A stretch of DNA of 64,000 nucleotides from Microbispora sp. H11081 (GCF_012999535.1 NZ_JABBWV010000022.1:1-64000); one strand, 5' to 3'; shown: positions 25,095-33,756, counted from the first letter of the stretch. Notes: generated by a model not told the origin, from the letters alone. Program-made: numbers and translations.

Positions 25095-26222
25095 GTGACC
25101 AGGAAGCTGACACTCGCCGCCGGTGGCGTCGTCGCCGCCGCGAGTGCGGTCGCCGTGCTCTGGAGCCCGCAAGCCGCCGTTCCCGACTCCGTCGCGTCGG
25201 ATGCCACCACGACGACGGTCTCGGCCGCGGCGGTCATCGGCAAGAACGGGGTCAGCGCCTTCCCCCTCGCCCCGAGCCAGGCCGACGAGCAGCGGGTGGC
25301 GGCGTACTGGAGCCCGGCGAGGCTCAAGCAGGCGAGCAGCTACGTGCCGAGCACGAAGCCGTCGCCCTCCACCAAAAGCTCGCCCTCCCTGGTGGAGGTG
25401 GGCCCGGGAGACACGAAGCCGGGGGCGGGCGCGCCACGCGCCGCGGCGCCTCCTCCCGCGGCGTCCCCCCCGATGGTGGGCAAGGTCTTCTTCAAGGTCG
25501 GCCAGAAGGAGTACTGGTGCTCGGCCTCCGCCGTGCACTCCGCCCGCCGCAACCTCGTCGCCACCGCAGGGCACTGCGCGTACGCGCTGGCCCAGGACGA
25601 CACCGTGGACAACTGGGTCTTCATCCCCGGCTACCACGACGGGGTCGCCCCCTCCGGCATCTTCGTCGGCCACACCCTCTACATGCACGAGGACTTCGCC
25701 GGTCAGGGCGACTTCGACCGCGACTACGCCTTCGTGACCGTGCACCGGGGCTTCACCTGGCAGCCGTACGTCGAAGGCGGTCGGCTCAAGTACCGGTCGG
25801 TGGACGTGGGCCGCCTGGAGGACAGGGTGGGCGCCTTCCGCTTCTCCTCCAGCAAGCCGACAGGACGCCCGATCTCCGTCTTCGGCTACCCGGCCGGAGC
25901 CAACCCCGACGGCAGCCGCCCGTACACCGGCCAGACGGTGAAGTCCTGCGTCGGCACCACGGAGAAGAAGTTCGTCAGCGCGCCGACCTGGCAACTCGAC
26001 CACGGGGTGCGGCTGCCGGGCTGCCCGTTCACCGCCGGCGCGAGCGGCGGCCCGTGGGTGATCGGTTACGACGCGGCCAAGCGGACCGGTTATCTGGCCG
26101 GCATCACCAGCCTGACCTGGAACATCAGCGGTGGCGGACGCCTCGACGCCGTCTCCACGCCGTACTTCAACCAGATGACCTCTCGGGTCTACAGCCAGGC
26201 GAGCAAGCAGGGCACGGGCTGA
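25095..26222 (+). CDS. Secreted trypsin-fold serine protease, paralogue 2
   Basis: A 375-residue exported protease. The signal peptide follows a GTG start (Shine-Dalgarno GAGGGG), then a Pro/Ser/Lys-rich propeptide to about 130. The triad motifs are VATAGHC, FDRDYAFVTV and AGASGGPWV. The four catalytic-domain cysteines of paralogue 1 are kept (EYWCSA with GHC; KSCVG with LPGCPF). The in-frame ATG at 25026 was rejected because it would place a non-signal sequence before the signal peptide. It is divergent from the SSI-like inhibitor. Confidence 0.9.
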   Translation: MTRKLTLAAGGVVAAASAVAVLWSPQAAVPDSVASDATTTTVSAAAVIGKNGVSAFPLAPSQADEQRVAAYWSPARLKQASSYVPSTKPSPSTKSSPSLVEVGPGDTKPGAGAPRAAAPPPAASPPMVGKVFFKVGQKEYWCSASAVHSARRNLVATAGHCAYALAQDDTVDNWVFIPGYHDGVAPSGIFVGHTLYMHEDFAGQGDFDRDYAFVTVHRGFTWQPYVEGGRLKYRSVDVGRLEDRVGAFRFSSSKPTGRPISVFGYPAGANPDGSRPYTGQTVKSCVGTTEKKFVSAPTWQLDHGVRLPGCPFTAGASGGPWVIGYDAAKRTGYLAGITSLTWNISGGGRLDAVSTPYFNQMTSRVYSQASKQGTG

Positions 26223-26245
26223 GCCCTCTCACACCTCCCCGCCCG

Positions 26246-26269
26246 CCAGTGTGATTCACGTCACACTGG
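26246..26269. promoter_or_regulatory. Perfect CRP-type palindrome (or terminator) between proteases 2 and 3
   Basis: CCAGTGTGA, six bases, TCACACTGG is a perfect 24-bp palindrome containing the exact Crp consensus TGTGA-N6-TCACA. It starts 23 bp after the protease 2 stop and lies 243 bp before the protease 3 start. The same sequence could fold into a 9-bp stem with a six-base loop and act as a terminator of protease 2; it has no T-run. The remaining sequence up to 26511 shows no convincing gene. Confidence 0.6.
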
Positions 26270-26511
26270 GCGACTTGATCCCACTGCGCACCGTGTGCGG
26301 TTTGACACGGAGGGCCGCCGAGTGGACCTGCGCCGATGCCCCGTCGCGATCTCCGATCTGACAGGCGCTGTAAAGAGGCGCGGAAAAGCCGCGGGCACCA
26401 TGAGGCCGAAAGTCCCTAAGAATCACATAAAAGCGAGAGGTACTGTCTTTACTGGCCCTTTACCCAATCGGTGTGACGCATGTTGCGTACCCTGACAGCA
26501 CCTGGAGTTCT

Positions 26512-27693
26512 ATGAAGACCCGAGTCAACCGCCTGATCGTCCCCATCGGGGGTGTGGCCGCGGCCGGCCTCATCGGGGCCACCATCGCGGTCCCGGCGCA
26601 GGCGGCCCGTGACACGGCCTCCGACCCCCTGGCCGCGAGCGGTGTCGCCGCGAAGAACGTCCTCGCCTACTGGCTCAACCAGAAGGCCTCCAACCTCGTC
26701 CGCGCCACCCCGTACGGGTACGAGAGCCAGGTCAGCGCCAAGCACGTCTCGACCGGCGGGCCGTCCGCGGACAGCAAGCCCGGCACCATCTCGCCCACCG
26801 GCGGCGGCAAGTCGAGCGGCTCCCTGAAGAACGTGAACCTGCCGCGCACCACCGGCAAGGTCTTCTTCCGCGGCGGGGACGGCAGGCCGCACTGGTGCAG
26901 CGCGACCGCCGTCCACTCGAAGTACGGCAACCTGGTCGCGACCGCCGGGCACTGCGTCTACGACACCCGGACGAACCGGGCGACGCTGGACCGCTGGGTC
27001 TTCATCCCCGGCTACTACCAGGGCAAGGCGCCGTGGGGCATCTACGTCGGCAAGACGGCCTACACGCACTACGACTTCGACGTCTACGAGGACGGCGACC
27101 GCGACTACGCCTTCGTGACCGTCTACAACGGCATCAAGGCGGGACGCGGCGGCGACCTGCGTAGCGTCGCCGAGTGGAACTGGAAGCGGGTCGACAGGAA
27201 GACCTACCTCAAGTACGACCGCTTCATCCGCAAGAGCCGGGGCGGCAAGTACTACGTCGTCAAGTTCACCGACGCCGGCCGGCTGGAGAGCAACGTCGGC
27301 GCCCAGGGCCTGGCCTACAACCAGAAGGTCGGCAGCTCGGTCTACGTGTTCGGCTACCCGAGCGGGTCGCACCCGGACGGCAACCGCGCCTTCACCGGCC
27401 AGACCCTCAAGTGGTCGTACGGCAAGACCTTCGCCGCCAAGGCGCCCTCGGTCAAGGGCGAGGAGCTCGTGGGCGTCAAGTCGTCCTTCACCGGCGAGGG
27501 CTCCTCCGGCTCGTCGTGGCTGCTGCGGTACAGCAGCGCCAAGCGGCTCGGCTACCTGAACGGCGTAACCAGCGGAGTCTCCGACACCGACGGCAACAAG
27601 CGGATCGACACCAGCGTCTCCCCGTACTTCGACGGCGAGACCTACGGCGTCTACAAGGCCGCCGCCGGCAGCTGGTCCGGCTCCATCGCCTGA
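26512..27693 (+). CDS. Secreted trypsin-fold serine protease, paralogue 3
   Basis: A 393-residue exported protease with a clear signal peptide ending VPAQA/AR, a propeptide, and the catalytic motifs VATAGHC, DRDYAFVTVY and GSSGSSWLL. Relative to paralogues 1 and 2, the cysteines flanking the serine are replaced (KWSYG and GVKSS), and GASGGP has become SSGSS, so the active-site rim and oxyanion loop differ. It also has a longer charged insertion around residues 215-250. The ATG at 26512 starts directly at the signal peptide. Confidence 0.88.
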   Translation: MKTRVNRLIVPIGGVAAAGLIGATIAVPAQAARDTASDPLAASGVAAKNVLAYWLNQKASNLVRATPYGYESQVSAKHVSTGGPSADSKPGTISPTGGGKSSGSLKNVNLPRTTGKVFFRGGDGRPHWCSATAVHSKYGNLVATAGHCVYDTRTNRATLDRWVFIPGYYQGKAPWGIYVGKTAYTHYDFDVYEDGDRDYAFVTVYNGIKAGRGGDLRSVAEWNWKRVDRKTYLKYDRFIRKSRGGKYYVVKFTDAGRLESNVGAQGLAYNQKVGSSVYVFGYPSGSHPDGNRAFTGQTLKWSYGKTFAAKAPSVKGEELVGVKSSFTGEGSSGSSWLLRYSSAKRLGYLNGVTSGVSDTDGNKRIDTSVSPYFDGETYGVYKAAAGSWSGSIA

Positions 27694-27763
27694 GTCGTAC
27701 GGACTCCGGGCGCCGGCCGGGACGTGGCATGCTGAGCGGACGGCGATCACGAGGAGATCAGCG

Positions 27764-28048
27764 ATGACCCACCCTTCCGGTACACGGCCCGCCCTCCGGC
27801 GAACCCCCCTCGACGCGGAGGAGAGGGCGCGCAGCGAGGCCACCTTCTCGCGGCTCGTCGCGGAACACCTCGTCGCGAGCGGCCGCTTCAGGATCACCGC
27901 CGACAGTCCGGAGATGGTGGACCTGTGGCAGGCCGTCGCCCGCAGGGTGGGTGAGACGCTGGGGCGGCCGGTGGCCAGCTACGCCAACGGCCGGGACATC
28001 GTCATCACATTCGCCCAGCAGGATCAGAGCCTCACCGCACAGCCCTGA
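27764..28048 (+). CDS. Conserved hypothetical protein
   Basis: A 94-residue soluble protein of mixed helix/strand prediction: an N-terminal basic stretch, the central LVAEHLVASGRFRITADSPE and a C-terminal segment GRPVASYANGRDIVITFAQQ. An AGGAGAT Shine-Dalgarno lies just before the ATG. It sits between proteases 3 and 4 and is closed by a strong terminator, so it is an independent or protease 3-linked unit. I do not recognise the family. Confidence 0.7.
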   Translation: MTHPSGTRPALRRTPLDAEERARSEATFSRLVAEHLVASGRFRITADSPEMVDLWQAVARRVGETLGRPVASYANGRDIVITFAQQDQSLTAQP

Positions 28049-28058
28049 GCACCCCCCG

Positions 28059-28091
28059 GAAGTGCCCCGCCGCGTCGCGGCGGGGCACTTC
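28059..28091. terminator. Stem-loop terminator before protease 4
   Basis: GAAGTGCCCCGCCGC and GCGGCGGGGCACTTC form a perfect 15-bp stem with a three-base loop, 10 bp after the preceding stop. Confidence 0.88.
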
Positions 28092-28213
28092 GTCGTAGAA
28101 GGAGCGCAACGAGCATCCGCGTTGTTTTCCCGACTTGATCCCCATCGCTGTATGTTCCTTCGCAGCCCTTTCACATGTGGGGCGCGGGAGACGTTCCACA
28201 GCAAGGAGATCCG

Positions 28214-29311
28214 TTGAAGCGCATCCTCCCCCCGCTGTGGGGTGCGGCGGCGACGGCCGCGTTGCTCGTCACCGGGACGGCGGTGCCCGCTCACGGCTAC
28301 CAGATCACCGTGACGACGCCCCTCGCGTCCGGCGCGCAGGTGTCTTCCGTGCTCGCCTACTGGCTGGCGGACGGCGGCCGCCCCCTCGCCGCCGCGACCC
28401 CCGCGTCCGCCCCCAGCGGCATCCGGGCCACCCCCGTCACGGCCGACGGCGCCCGTCCTGACGGCGCGCGCGGCGTGGTGCCCGCCACGGCCGGGGTCAA
28501 GCGGGCCGGCGGCCCGTCGAAGAACGTCAACCTGCCGAGGACGACGGGCAAGGTCTTCTTCGTCGGCTCGGACGGCCGCCCCCACTGGTGCGCGGGCACG
28601 TCCGTGCAGTCCTACCACCGCGGTCTCGTCGCGACGGCCGGCCACTGCCTGTACGCCACACGGTCGGCGAGGGGCGCCGCCGCCACGCCGTACCAGAACT
28701 GGATCTTCATTCCCGGCTTCACCGGGAGCGGCACGCCGTGGGGCGTCTACGCGGGCGAGCAGGCCTTCGCCCACAGCGACTACACCAGGTACGGCGACCT
28801 GGACCGCGACTACGCGTTCGTCCGCGTCCACGCCGGCGTGCTGCCCAAGCGCGTCGCGCTGCGGAACTCCGCGCAGTACGCCGCGTTCTCCGACGGCCCC
28901 AAATACCGGACCTCGGCCGGCTACACCGGCGTCAGGCTGCTCCCCGTGGGACGCCTCGGCGACAAGGTCGGCGGCCAGGGCCTCGCCTACAACCTCCAGG
29001 TCGACCGGCCGCTCGACATCTTCGGCTACTCCCTGCGGGCCTCCGCGCGGCCCGAGAGCGGGCTCACCCGGGCGTACCGCAGGCCCTTCCTGGTCCAGGA
29101 CCTGTCCAGGAGCGCCAACGAGCTGGTCGCCGTACGCTCGGCCTTCGCCGCCGCCTCGGGGTCGCCGTGGCTGGCCGCCTACCGCGGCGTGCGGGGCCTC
29201 GGCTACCTGAACGGCCTCACCATCGGGCTCTCCGGCACGGGCACCGGCCTGTCGCCGTACTTCGACGGGGAGCTGTTCCACGTCTACGACGCGGCCCGGC
29301 GGGCCGGCTGA
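28214..29311 (+). CDS. Secreted trypsin-fold serine protease, paralogue 4
   Basis: A 365-residue exported protease. A TTG start with AAGGAG seven bases upstream gives a clean signal peptide ending PAHG/YQ, which an upstream in-frame ATG (28175) would spoil. Triad motifs are VATAGHC, LDRDYAFVRV and AAASGSPWL. Like paralogue 3 it has lost the cysteine pair around the serine, keeping only the PHWC/GHC pair. It shares the segment KNVNLPRTTGKVFF with paralogue 3, so these two are closest relatives. Confidence 0.88.
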   Translation: MKRILPPLWGAAATAALLVTGTAVPAHGYQITVTTPLASGAQVSSVLAYWLADGGRPLAAATPASAPSGIRATPVTADGARPDGARGVVPATAGVKRAGGPSKNVNLPRTTGKVFFVGSDGRPHWCAGTSVQSYHRGLVATAGHCLYATRSARGAAATPYQNWIFIPGFTGSGTPWGVYAGEQAFAHSDYTRYGDLDRDYAFVRVHAGVLPKRVALRNSAQYAAFSDGPKYRTSAGYTGVRLLPVGRLGDKVGGQGLAYNLQVDRPLDIFGYSLRASARPESGLTRAYRRPFLVQDLSRSANELVAVRSAFAAASGSPWLAAYRGVRGLGYLNGLTIGLSGTGTGLSPYFDGELFHVYDAARRAG

Positions 29312-29336
29312 GTAGCCGGCCCCGGCACTCGGGTCC

Positions 29337-30728
29337 TCAGACGCCGACCGGCTCCCTGGCCGGGGTCCGCCCGCTCGCCGCGCGGCCCCTGCCGCGCTCC
29401 AGCAGCTCCGCCACCCGCGGCTCGGCGGCGTACGGCGCGAACCGCCGGCACATGTCCGCCACGTACGTCCTGGTCCGCGCCGACTGGATGTTGTCGGCGA
29501 GATCGAGGGCCGACGACGCCGCCTGGCACGCCTCCTCCAGCTCGCCCGTGTGGACGAGGGCCGTGGCGAGCAGCGAGAGGTTGAACATCTTGCCGCGCAC
29601 GTAGCGGCCGTCCATCACCAGCGAGCGCCTGGCCTGCCGCACGGCCCGCTCCCCGTCGCCGAGGTCGCGCAGGCAGTGGGCCGACTTCGCGGACAGGTAC
29701 GCCTCGTCGAAGTAGCCGATCCAGCCGGGCTCGCTCTGCGGCTTGCGCCGGTCGAAGGCGATCTCCGCCTCGTGCAGCGCCCCCGCGCACGCCGTGCGCT
29801 CCCCCAGCAGGGCCAGGGCATGCGCCTCCAGCACCCGGGCCTCCGCCAGCAGGGATCCGACCCCCGAGCGCTTGGCCGCCTCCACCGCCGCCCTGGCCAG
29901 CTCCAGGCCATGCCGGGGATGCCCGATGTAGACGGCCTGGTGGCTCATCCCGGCCAGGATCTCGCCGCACAGGGCGTGGTCGCCCGCGCCGCGCGCCAGG
30001 CCTAGCGCCTGGATCAGGTAGCGCTGGGCCAGCCCGTGCTGCTCCAGGTCGTAGGCCATCCAGCCCGCCAGCCGGGTCAGCTCGGCCGCCGCGGCCGCCA
30101 GCGAGCGCCCGGTCGCCTCGCCGTACGCGCCCTCTCGCAGCAGCGGCGTCACGGCGGTGTGCAGGTAGCGCACGACCGGGCCGCGGATGCTGCCGCCGCC
30201 GAACCGGTTGTCCAGCTCGCCGAACGACCGGGTGACCTCGTGGATGGCGGCCACGTCCGAGGGGCCGACGCGGCGCGTCCCGCTCGCCGAGAGCCGCTCC
30301 CCGTCGGGCGCCGCCAGCCAGCGGACTATGCCCGCGGAACCGGCGCCCAGGGCGAAAGTTGAGTCGAGCAGGAACCTCCGCCGCTCGACGTCGGCCCGCC
30401 ACAGTGCTGTCACGCTTGCCACGCCCTCCTCCCACGAATGGGGGAACTCCCGTCCCAGATTGAGGGGGACCGTTCCACACGGCATGCCGATGTCCTCCCT
30501 GGACACCTGCCGTCCCAGCCGAAGCGAGAAGATCTCCGCCAGCAGGCCGGGAACAGGCTCCCGCGGGCGGCGACCACCGATCCAGCGCAGCACGGAACCG
30601 TGGTCGTACCGCATCCCCCGCAGCCCTCGGGTGAAGCCGAGATCGTTGAGCCGGCGGGCCAGCCCCTTGCGGGACAGTCCGGCTTCGTTGAGGTGCTGCT
30701 GGAGCAGGCAGTTGGGATCAGGTCGCAT
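29337..30728 (-). CDS. NsdA-like XRE/TPR regulator
   Basis: A 463-residue cytoplasmic regulator. The N-terminal helix-turn-helix (about 5-55, NEAGLSRKGLARRLNDLGFT) is followed by the conserved block WIGGRRPREPVPGLLAEIFS and a C-terminal array of tetratricopeptide-like helices (about 200-440). This layout matches NsdA, a negative regulator of sporulation and antibiotic production in Streptomyces coelicolor. It converges with protease 4 (25 bp between stops). Its targets here are not visible. Confidence 0.8.
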   Translation of the reverse strand: MRPDPNCLLQQHLNEAGLSRKGLARRLNDLGFTRGLRGMRYDHGSVLRWIGGRRPREPVPGLLAEIFSLRLGRQVSREDIGMPCGTVPLNLGREFPHSWEEGVASVTALWRADVERRRFLLDSTFALGAGSAGIVRWLAAPDGERLSASGTRRVGPSDVAAIHEVTRSFGELDNRFGGGSIRGPVVRYLHTAVTPLLREGAYGEATGRSLAAAAAELTRLAGWMAYDLEQHGLAQRYLIQALGLARGAGDHALCGEILAGMSHQAVYIGHPRHGLELARAAVEAAKRSGVGSLLAEARVLEAHALALLGERTACAGALHEAEIAFDRRKPQSEPGWIGYFDEAYLSAKSAHCLRDLGDGERAVRQARRSLVMDGRYVRGKMFNLSLLATALVHTGELEEACQAASSALDLADNIQSARTRTYVADMCRRFAPYAAEPRVAELLERGRGRAASGRTPAREPVGV

Positions 30729-30848
30729 CGCTCTCCAACCGGGACAGGCAATAGCCGGATTGGTTACGGAGAGCTTTCTTTATAGCACTTACCGTGAGGA
30801 GCTAAAGGGATTCCCAAATGTTTGGGGCTCCTGGACAGGGGAGAAAGC

Positions 30849-30889
30849 GAAGGGCCGCGCCCCGCGATCACGCGGGTGCGCGGCCCTTC
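30849..30889. terminator. Nested stem-loop terminator after the malic enzyme gene
   Basis: GAAGGGCCGCGC pairs with GCGCGGCCCTTC, and an inner stem CCCGCG/CGCGGG with an ATCA loop stacks inside it. It begins 18 bp after the malic enzyme stop on the minus strand. Confidence 0.82.
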
Positions 30890-30906
30890 ACTGGAGCCGG
30901 AGCGGG

Positions 30907-32097
30907 CTACTTGCGGGCGACGCCGTCCTCCCGGGCCTGCCGGGCGACGGCCGCGATCACGGCGGGTGCGACCCTGGCGTCGAACGGCGAGGGAATGACG
31001 TAGGTCTCCGTGACGTCGTCGCCCACCACGGCCGCCAGCGCGTCCGCCGCCGCCACCTTCATGTTCTCGGTGATCGTCGTCGCGCGGACGTCGAGCGCGC
31101 CGCGGAAGACCCCGGGGAAGGCCAGCACGTTGTTGATCTGGTTGGGGTAGTCGGACCGCCCGGTGGCGACCACGCGGGCGTACCTGCCCGCCACCTCCGG
31201 GTCCACCTCGGGGGTGGGATTGGACAGCGCGAACACCATCGAGTCCGGCGCCATCGCCGCGATGGCGCCTTCGGGAACGGTCGACCCGGAGAGGCCGACG
31301 AACACGTCGGCGCCGGCGAGCGCCTGCTCGGTCGACCCGGAGAGGCCGAGCTTGTTGGTGTCACGGGCCAGCGCCCGCTTGACCGGGTTCAGGTCCTCGC
31401 GACCGGCGTGGATCACGCCCTTCGAGTCCGAGACCGCGATGTCGCCGATCCCCGCGTTCAGCAGGATCCGCGACACGGCGACGCCGGAGGCCCCGGCGCC
31501 GGCCACCACCGCGCGCAGGTCGCCGAGGGACCGTCCGGTGAGACGGGCCGCGTTGCGCAGCGCGGCGAGGACGACGATCGCGGTGCCGTGCTGGTCGTCG
31601 TGGAAGACGGGGATGTCGAGCAGCTCGCGCAGCCGCTCCTCCACCTCGAAGCAGCGGGGAGCGCTGATGTCCTCGAGGTTGATGCCGCCGAACGACGGCG
31701 CGAGCCTGACCACGGTCTCGACGATCGCGTCCACGTCGGTGCAGTCGATGCAGAGGGGCACCGCGTCGACGCCGGCGAACTGCTTGAACAGCAGGGCCTT
31801 GCCCTCCATGACCGGCATGGCGGCGGCCGGCCCGATGTCGCCGAGCCCCAGGACCGCGGTGCCGTCGGAGACCACGGCCACGACGTTGGAGACCCAGGTG
31901 TAGTCGTTGACCAGGTCGGGGTTCTCGGCGATGGCGGTGCAGACGCGCGCGACGCCGGGCGTGTAGGCGAGCGACAGGTCGTCGGCGTCGCGAACCGGGA
32001 CGGTGGAGCGGACCTCCAGCTTGCCGCCGCGGTGCAGGGCGAAAGCGGGGTCCAGGTCGAAAGAGTCCAAGGAAGAAGAAGATGATGTGACGGTCAC
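30907..32097 (-). CDS. NAD(P)-dependent malic enzyme (short bacterial type)
   Basis: A 396-residue enzyme for oxidative decarboxylation of malate to pyruvate. It shows the malic signature SLAYTPGVARVC, the metal ligands in FHDDQHGTAIV and the Rossmann loop AGAGASGVAVSRIL. The length fits the 380-440-residue bacterial class without a phosphotransacetylase domain. A GTG at 32097 is chosen as start because the conserved N-terminal DPAFALHRGGKLEV follows; the reading frame is open 43 codons further upstream but that stretch does not look coding. Gene order suggests a single-gene transcript. Confidence 0.9.
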   Translation of the reverse strand: MTVTSSSSSLDSFDLDPAFALHRGGKLEVRSTVPVRDADDLSLAYTPGVARVCTAIAENPDLVNDYTWVSNVVAVVSDGTAVLGLGDIGPAAAMPVMEGKALLFKQFAGVDAVPLCIDCTDVDAIVETVVRLAPSFGGINLEDISAPRCFEVEERLRELLDIPVFHDDQHGTAIVVLAALRNAARLTGRSLGDLRAVVAGAGASGVAVSRILLNAGIGDIAVSDSKGVIHAGREDLNPVKRALARDTNKLGLSGSTEQALAGADVFVGLSGSTVPEGAIAAMAPDSMVFALSNPTPEVDPEVAGRYARVVATGRSDYPNQINNVLAFPGVFRGALDVRATTITENMKVAAADALAAVVGDDVTETYVIPSPFDARVAPAVIAAVARQAREDGVARK

Positions 32098-32370
32098 AGC
32101 GACCCCAGTGTCGAAAGGACGAGTTCCTTCGGTAGACGCCGTCAAGAGCACGAGAGCCCCGGCTTCGGTAGCCGCCGGAGGCCGTCGTCGTTGACGGTCG
32201 TCTCTTGAGGGGAGTACGGGGGTCACCCGTTCCCCGATTGTGCCACACGATGTGACACAGGCTCGGGCCCGATCGGGTCACATATCGTTGCACATTCAGG
32301 TGTTCCCCCAGGCCACCGGGCGTGTAATACTCGGCTTTGCCAGTGATCTCTTACGTACTTGGACGTCCCA

Positions 32371-32898
32371 GTGGACTTGACGTCTTACGCCGAGCTGGCC
32401 GTACAGCTGGTCAACATGGGCGACGAACTCAAGAACCCCTTCTCCCTGCGAGCCCTGCTCGAGGAGACGGGCCGTACGGAGGCGGCCGCGCGCCTCACCC
32501 GCCGGGACATCGACGCGCTGTGCGAACTGCGCGACGAGCTCACGGAGGTCTTCGCGTCCGCCGCGGAGGGCGACGAGGAGGACGTGGTCGAGCGGCTCAA
32601 CGGGCTGCTGGTCCGCCATCCCGTCCATCCGCAGATCTCCGGGCACGACGGCCAGCCGTGGCACCTGCACCTGACCGAGGGCGGCCGGGTCGCCGACGGC
32701 CTCGCGGTCGGGTCGGTGATGGGCCTGGCCAGCGTCGTGACCCGGCTCGGCGTGGACCGGCTCGGCATGTGCCAGGCGGCGCCGTGCCGCAACGCCTATC
32801 TCGACACCTCGACCAACCGCTCGCGCCGCTACTGCTCCGAGCGGTGCGCCAGCCGGGCGAACGTGGCCGCCTACCGGGCGCGCAAGCGGGGCGCGTGA
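32371..32898 (+). CDS. CGNR zinc-finger / ABATE domain protein
   Basis: A 175-residue putative transcription factor. The N-terminal part (YAELAVQLVNMGDELKNPF) is an ABATE-like stress-sensor domain. The C-terminus carries a CGNR-type zinc finger with ligands in MCQAAPCRNAYLDTS and RYCSERCASRANVAAYRARKR. The GTG at 32371 is preferred over a TTG at 32359. Its target is unknown; it converges with sodX. Confidence 0.85.
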   Translation: MDLTSYAELAVQLVNMGDELKNPFSLRALLEETGRTEAAARLTRRDIDALCELRDELTEVFASAAEGDEEDVVERLNGLLVRHPVHPQISGHDGQPWHLHLTEGGRVADGLAVGSVMGLASVVTRLGVDRLGMCQAAPCRNAYLDTSTNRSRRYCSERCASRANVAAYRARKRGA

Positions 32899-32941
32899 GC
32901 CGGACGGGCCCCTGTGCCGGGGACGCCGGCGGCGTGCGGGC

Positions 32942-33256
32942 TCAGACGGCGGGCTCGGGGAAGCGCAGTGTGGGCCTCGGCCAGTAGCGCAGCACGACCC
33001 TGCCCACGACGTCATCCTCGGGCACCGCGCCGAAGTCCCAGCTGTCCCGGCGCCCCGGGGCCGACTGGTTGTCGCTCTCCAGCCACCAGCCGTCGCCGGT
33101 GAGCCGGAAGGCCCGCTTGACGATCAGCCCGTGCGGCCGCCTTGCGACCACCACGTCACCCGGACGGACGGGGCCGCCGCGCCGTACCAGCAGCCAGTCT
33201 CCTGGCCGCAGCGCGGGCAGCATCGAGTCGCCGGACACGCGCACAGCGGTGAGCAC
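32942..33256 (-). CDS. sodX: Nickel-type superoxide dismutase maturation protease
   Basis: A 104-residue S26-family peptidase that removes the N-terminal propeptide of SodN so that the Ni-binding His becomes the first residue. The catalytic serine is in SGDSMLPALRPGD and the lysine in LIVKRA; the C-terminal GRVVLRYWPRP is typical of SodX. There is no membrane anchor, unlike true signal peptidases. A GTG at 33256 with GGAGG five bases upstream is chosen over an ATG at 33322. It is divergent from sodN across 84 bp. Confidence 0.88.
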   Translation of the reverse strand: MLTAVRVSGDSMLPALRPGDWLLVRRGGPVRPGDVVVARRPHGLIVKRAFRLTGDGWWLESDNQSAPGRRDSWDFGAVPEDDVVGRVVLRYWPRPTLRFPEPAV

Positions 33257-33340
33257 ATCCCCCTCCGCACAGTGATTTCGAGACGAGTAAGGTCGGACCT
33301 GGAACAGTGCTGTCACCAGCATTCCTAAGGAAGGATTCCG

Positions 33341-33742
33341 ATGCTCGCACGACTGCTGCGACCCCGGCACGAGGCCTCCGCCCACTGCGACCTGCCGTGC
33401 GGGGTCTACGACCCGGCGCAGGCCCGCATCGAGGCCGAGTCGGTGAAGGCGATCATTAACAAGTACGCCGACAACGACGACCCGGTCTTCAGGACGCGCG
33501 CGCTGATCATCAAGGAACAGCGGGCCGAGCTGGTCAAGCATCACCTCTGGGTGCTGTGGACCGACTACTTCAAGCCCCCGCACCTCGAGCAGTACCCCCA
33601 GCTTCACCAGCTCTTCTGGGACGCCACGAAGCTGGCCGGCGCCGCCGGGGCCAAGGGCACGGTCGACCCGTCCCTGGCCGACGACCTCCTCGCGAAGATC
33701 GACGAGATCGCCAAGATCTTCTGGGAGACCAAGGCCGCCTGA
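33341..33742 (+). CDS. sodN: Superoxide dismutase, nickel-containing
   Basis: A 133-residue cytoplasmic enzyme that dismutates superoxide. A 14-residue propeptide (MLARLLRPRHEASA) precedes the Ni-hook HCDLPCGVYDPAQA; cleavage before the His gives the ligand set His1, Cys2 and Cys6. The rest is the usual four-helix bundle ending KIFWETKAA. The Shine-Dalgarno is AAGGAAGGA. In Streptomyces sodN is induced by nickel through Nur; no clear Nur box was identified here. Confidence 0.97.
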   Translation: MLARLLRPRHEASAHCDLPCGVYDPAQARIEAESVKAIINKYADNDDPVFRTRALIIKEQRAELVKHHLWVLWTDYFKPPHLEQYPQLHQLFWDATKLAGAAGAKGTVDPSLADDLLAKIDEIAKIFWETKAA

Positions 33743-33756
33743 GCCTGGGAAACTCG

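Noticed and set aside
26295-26495. 66-codon frame between proteases 2 and 3
   Set aside because: No Shine-Dalgarno, no family resemblance, and it covers the expected promoter region of protease 3.
32098-32226. N-terminal extension of the malic enzyme from an ATG at 32226
   Set aside because: The extra 43 residues have no counterpart in the family and show low complexity; a GTG at 32097 precedes the conserved region.
32236-32258. Crp site upstream of the malic enzyme
   Set aside because: Two TGTGnCACA-like units lie side by side, but they do not form TGTGA-N6-TCACA symmetry, so no regulator can be assigned.
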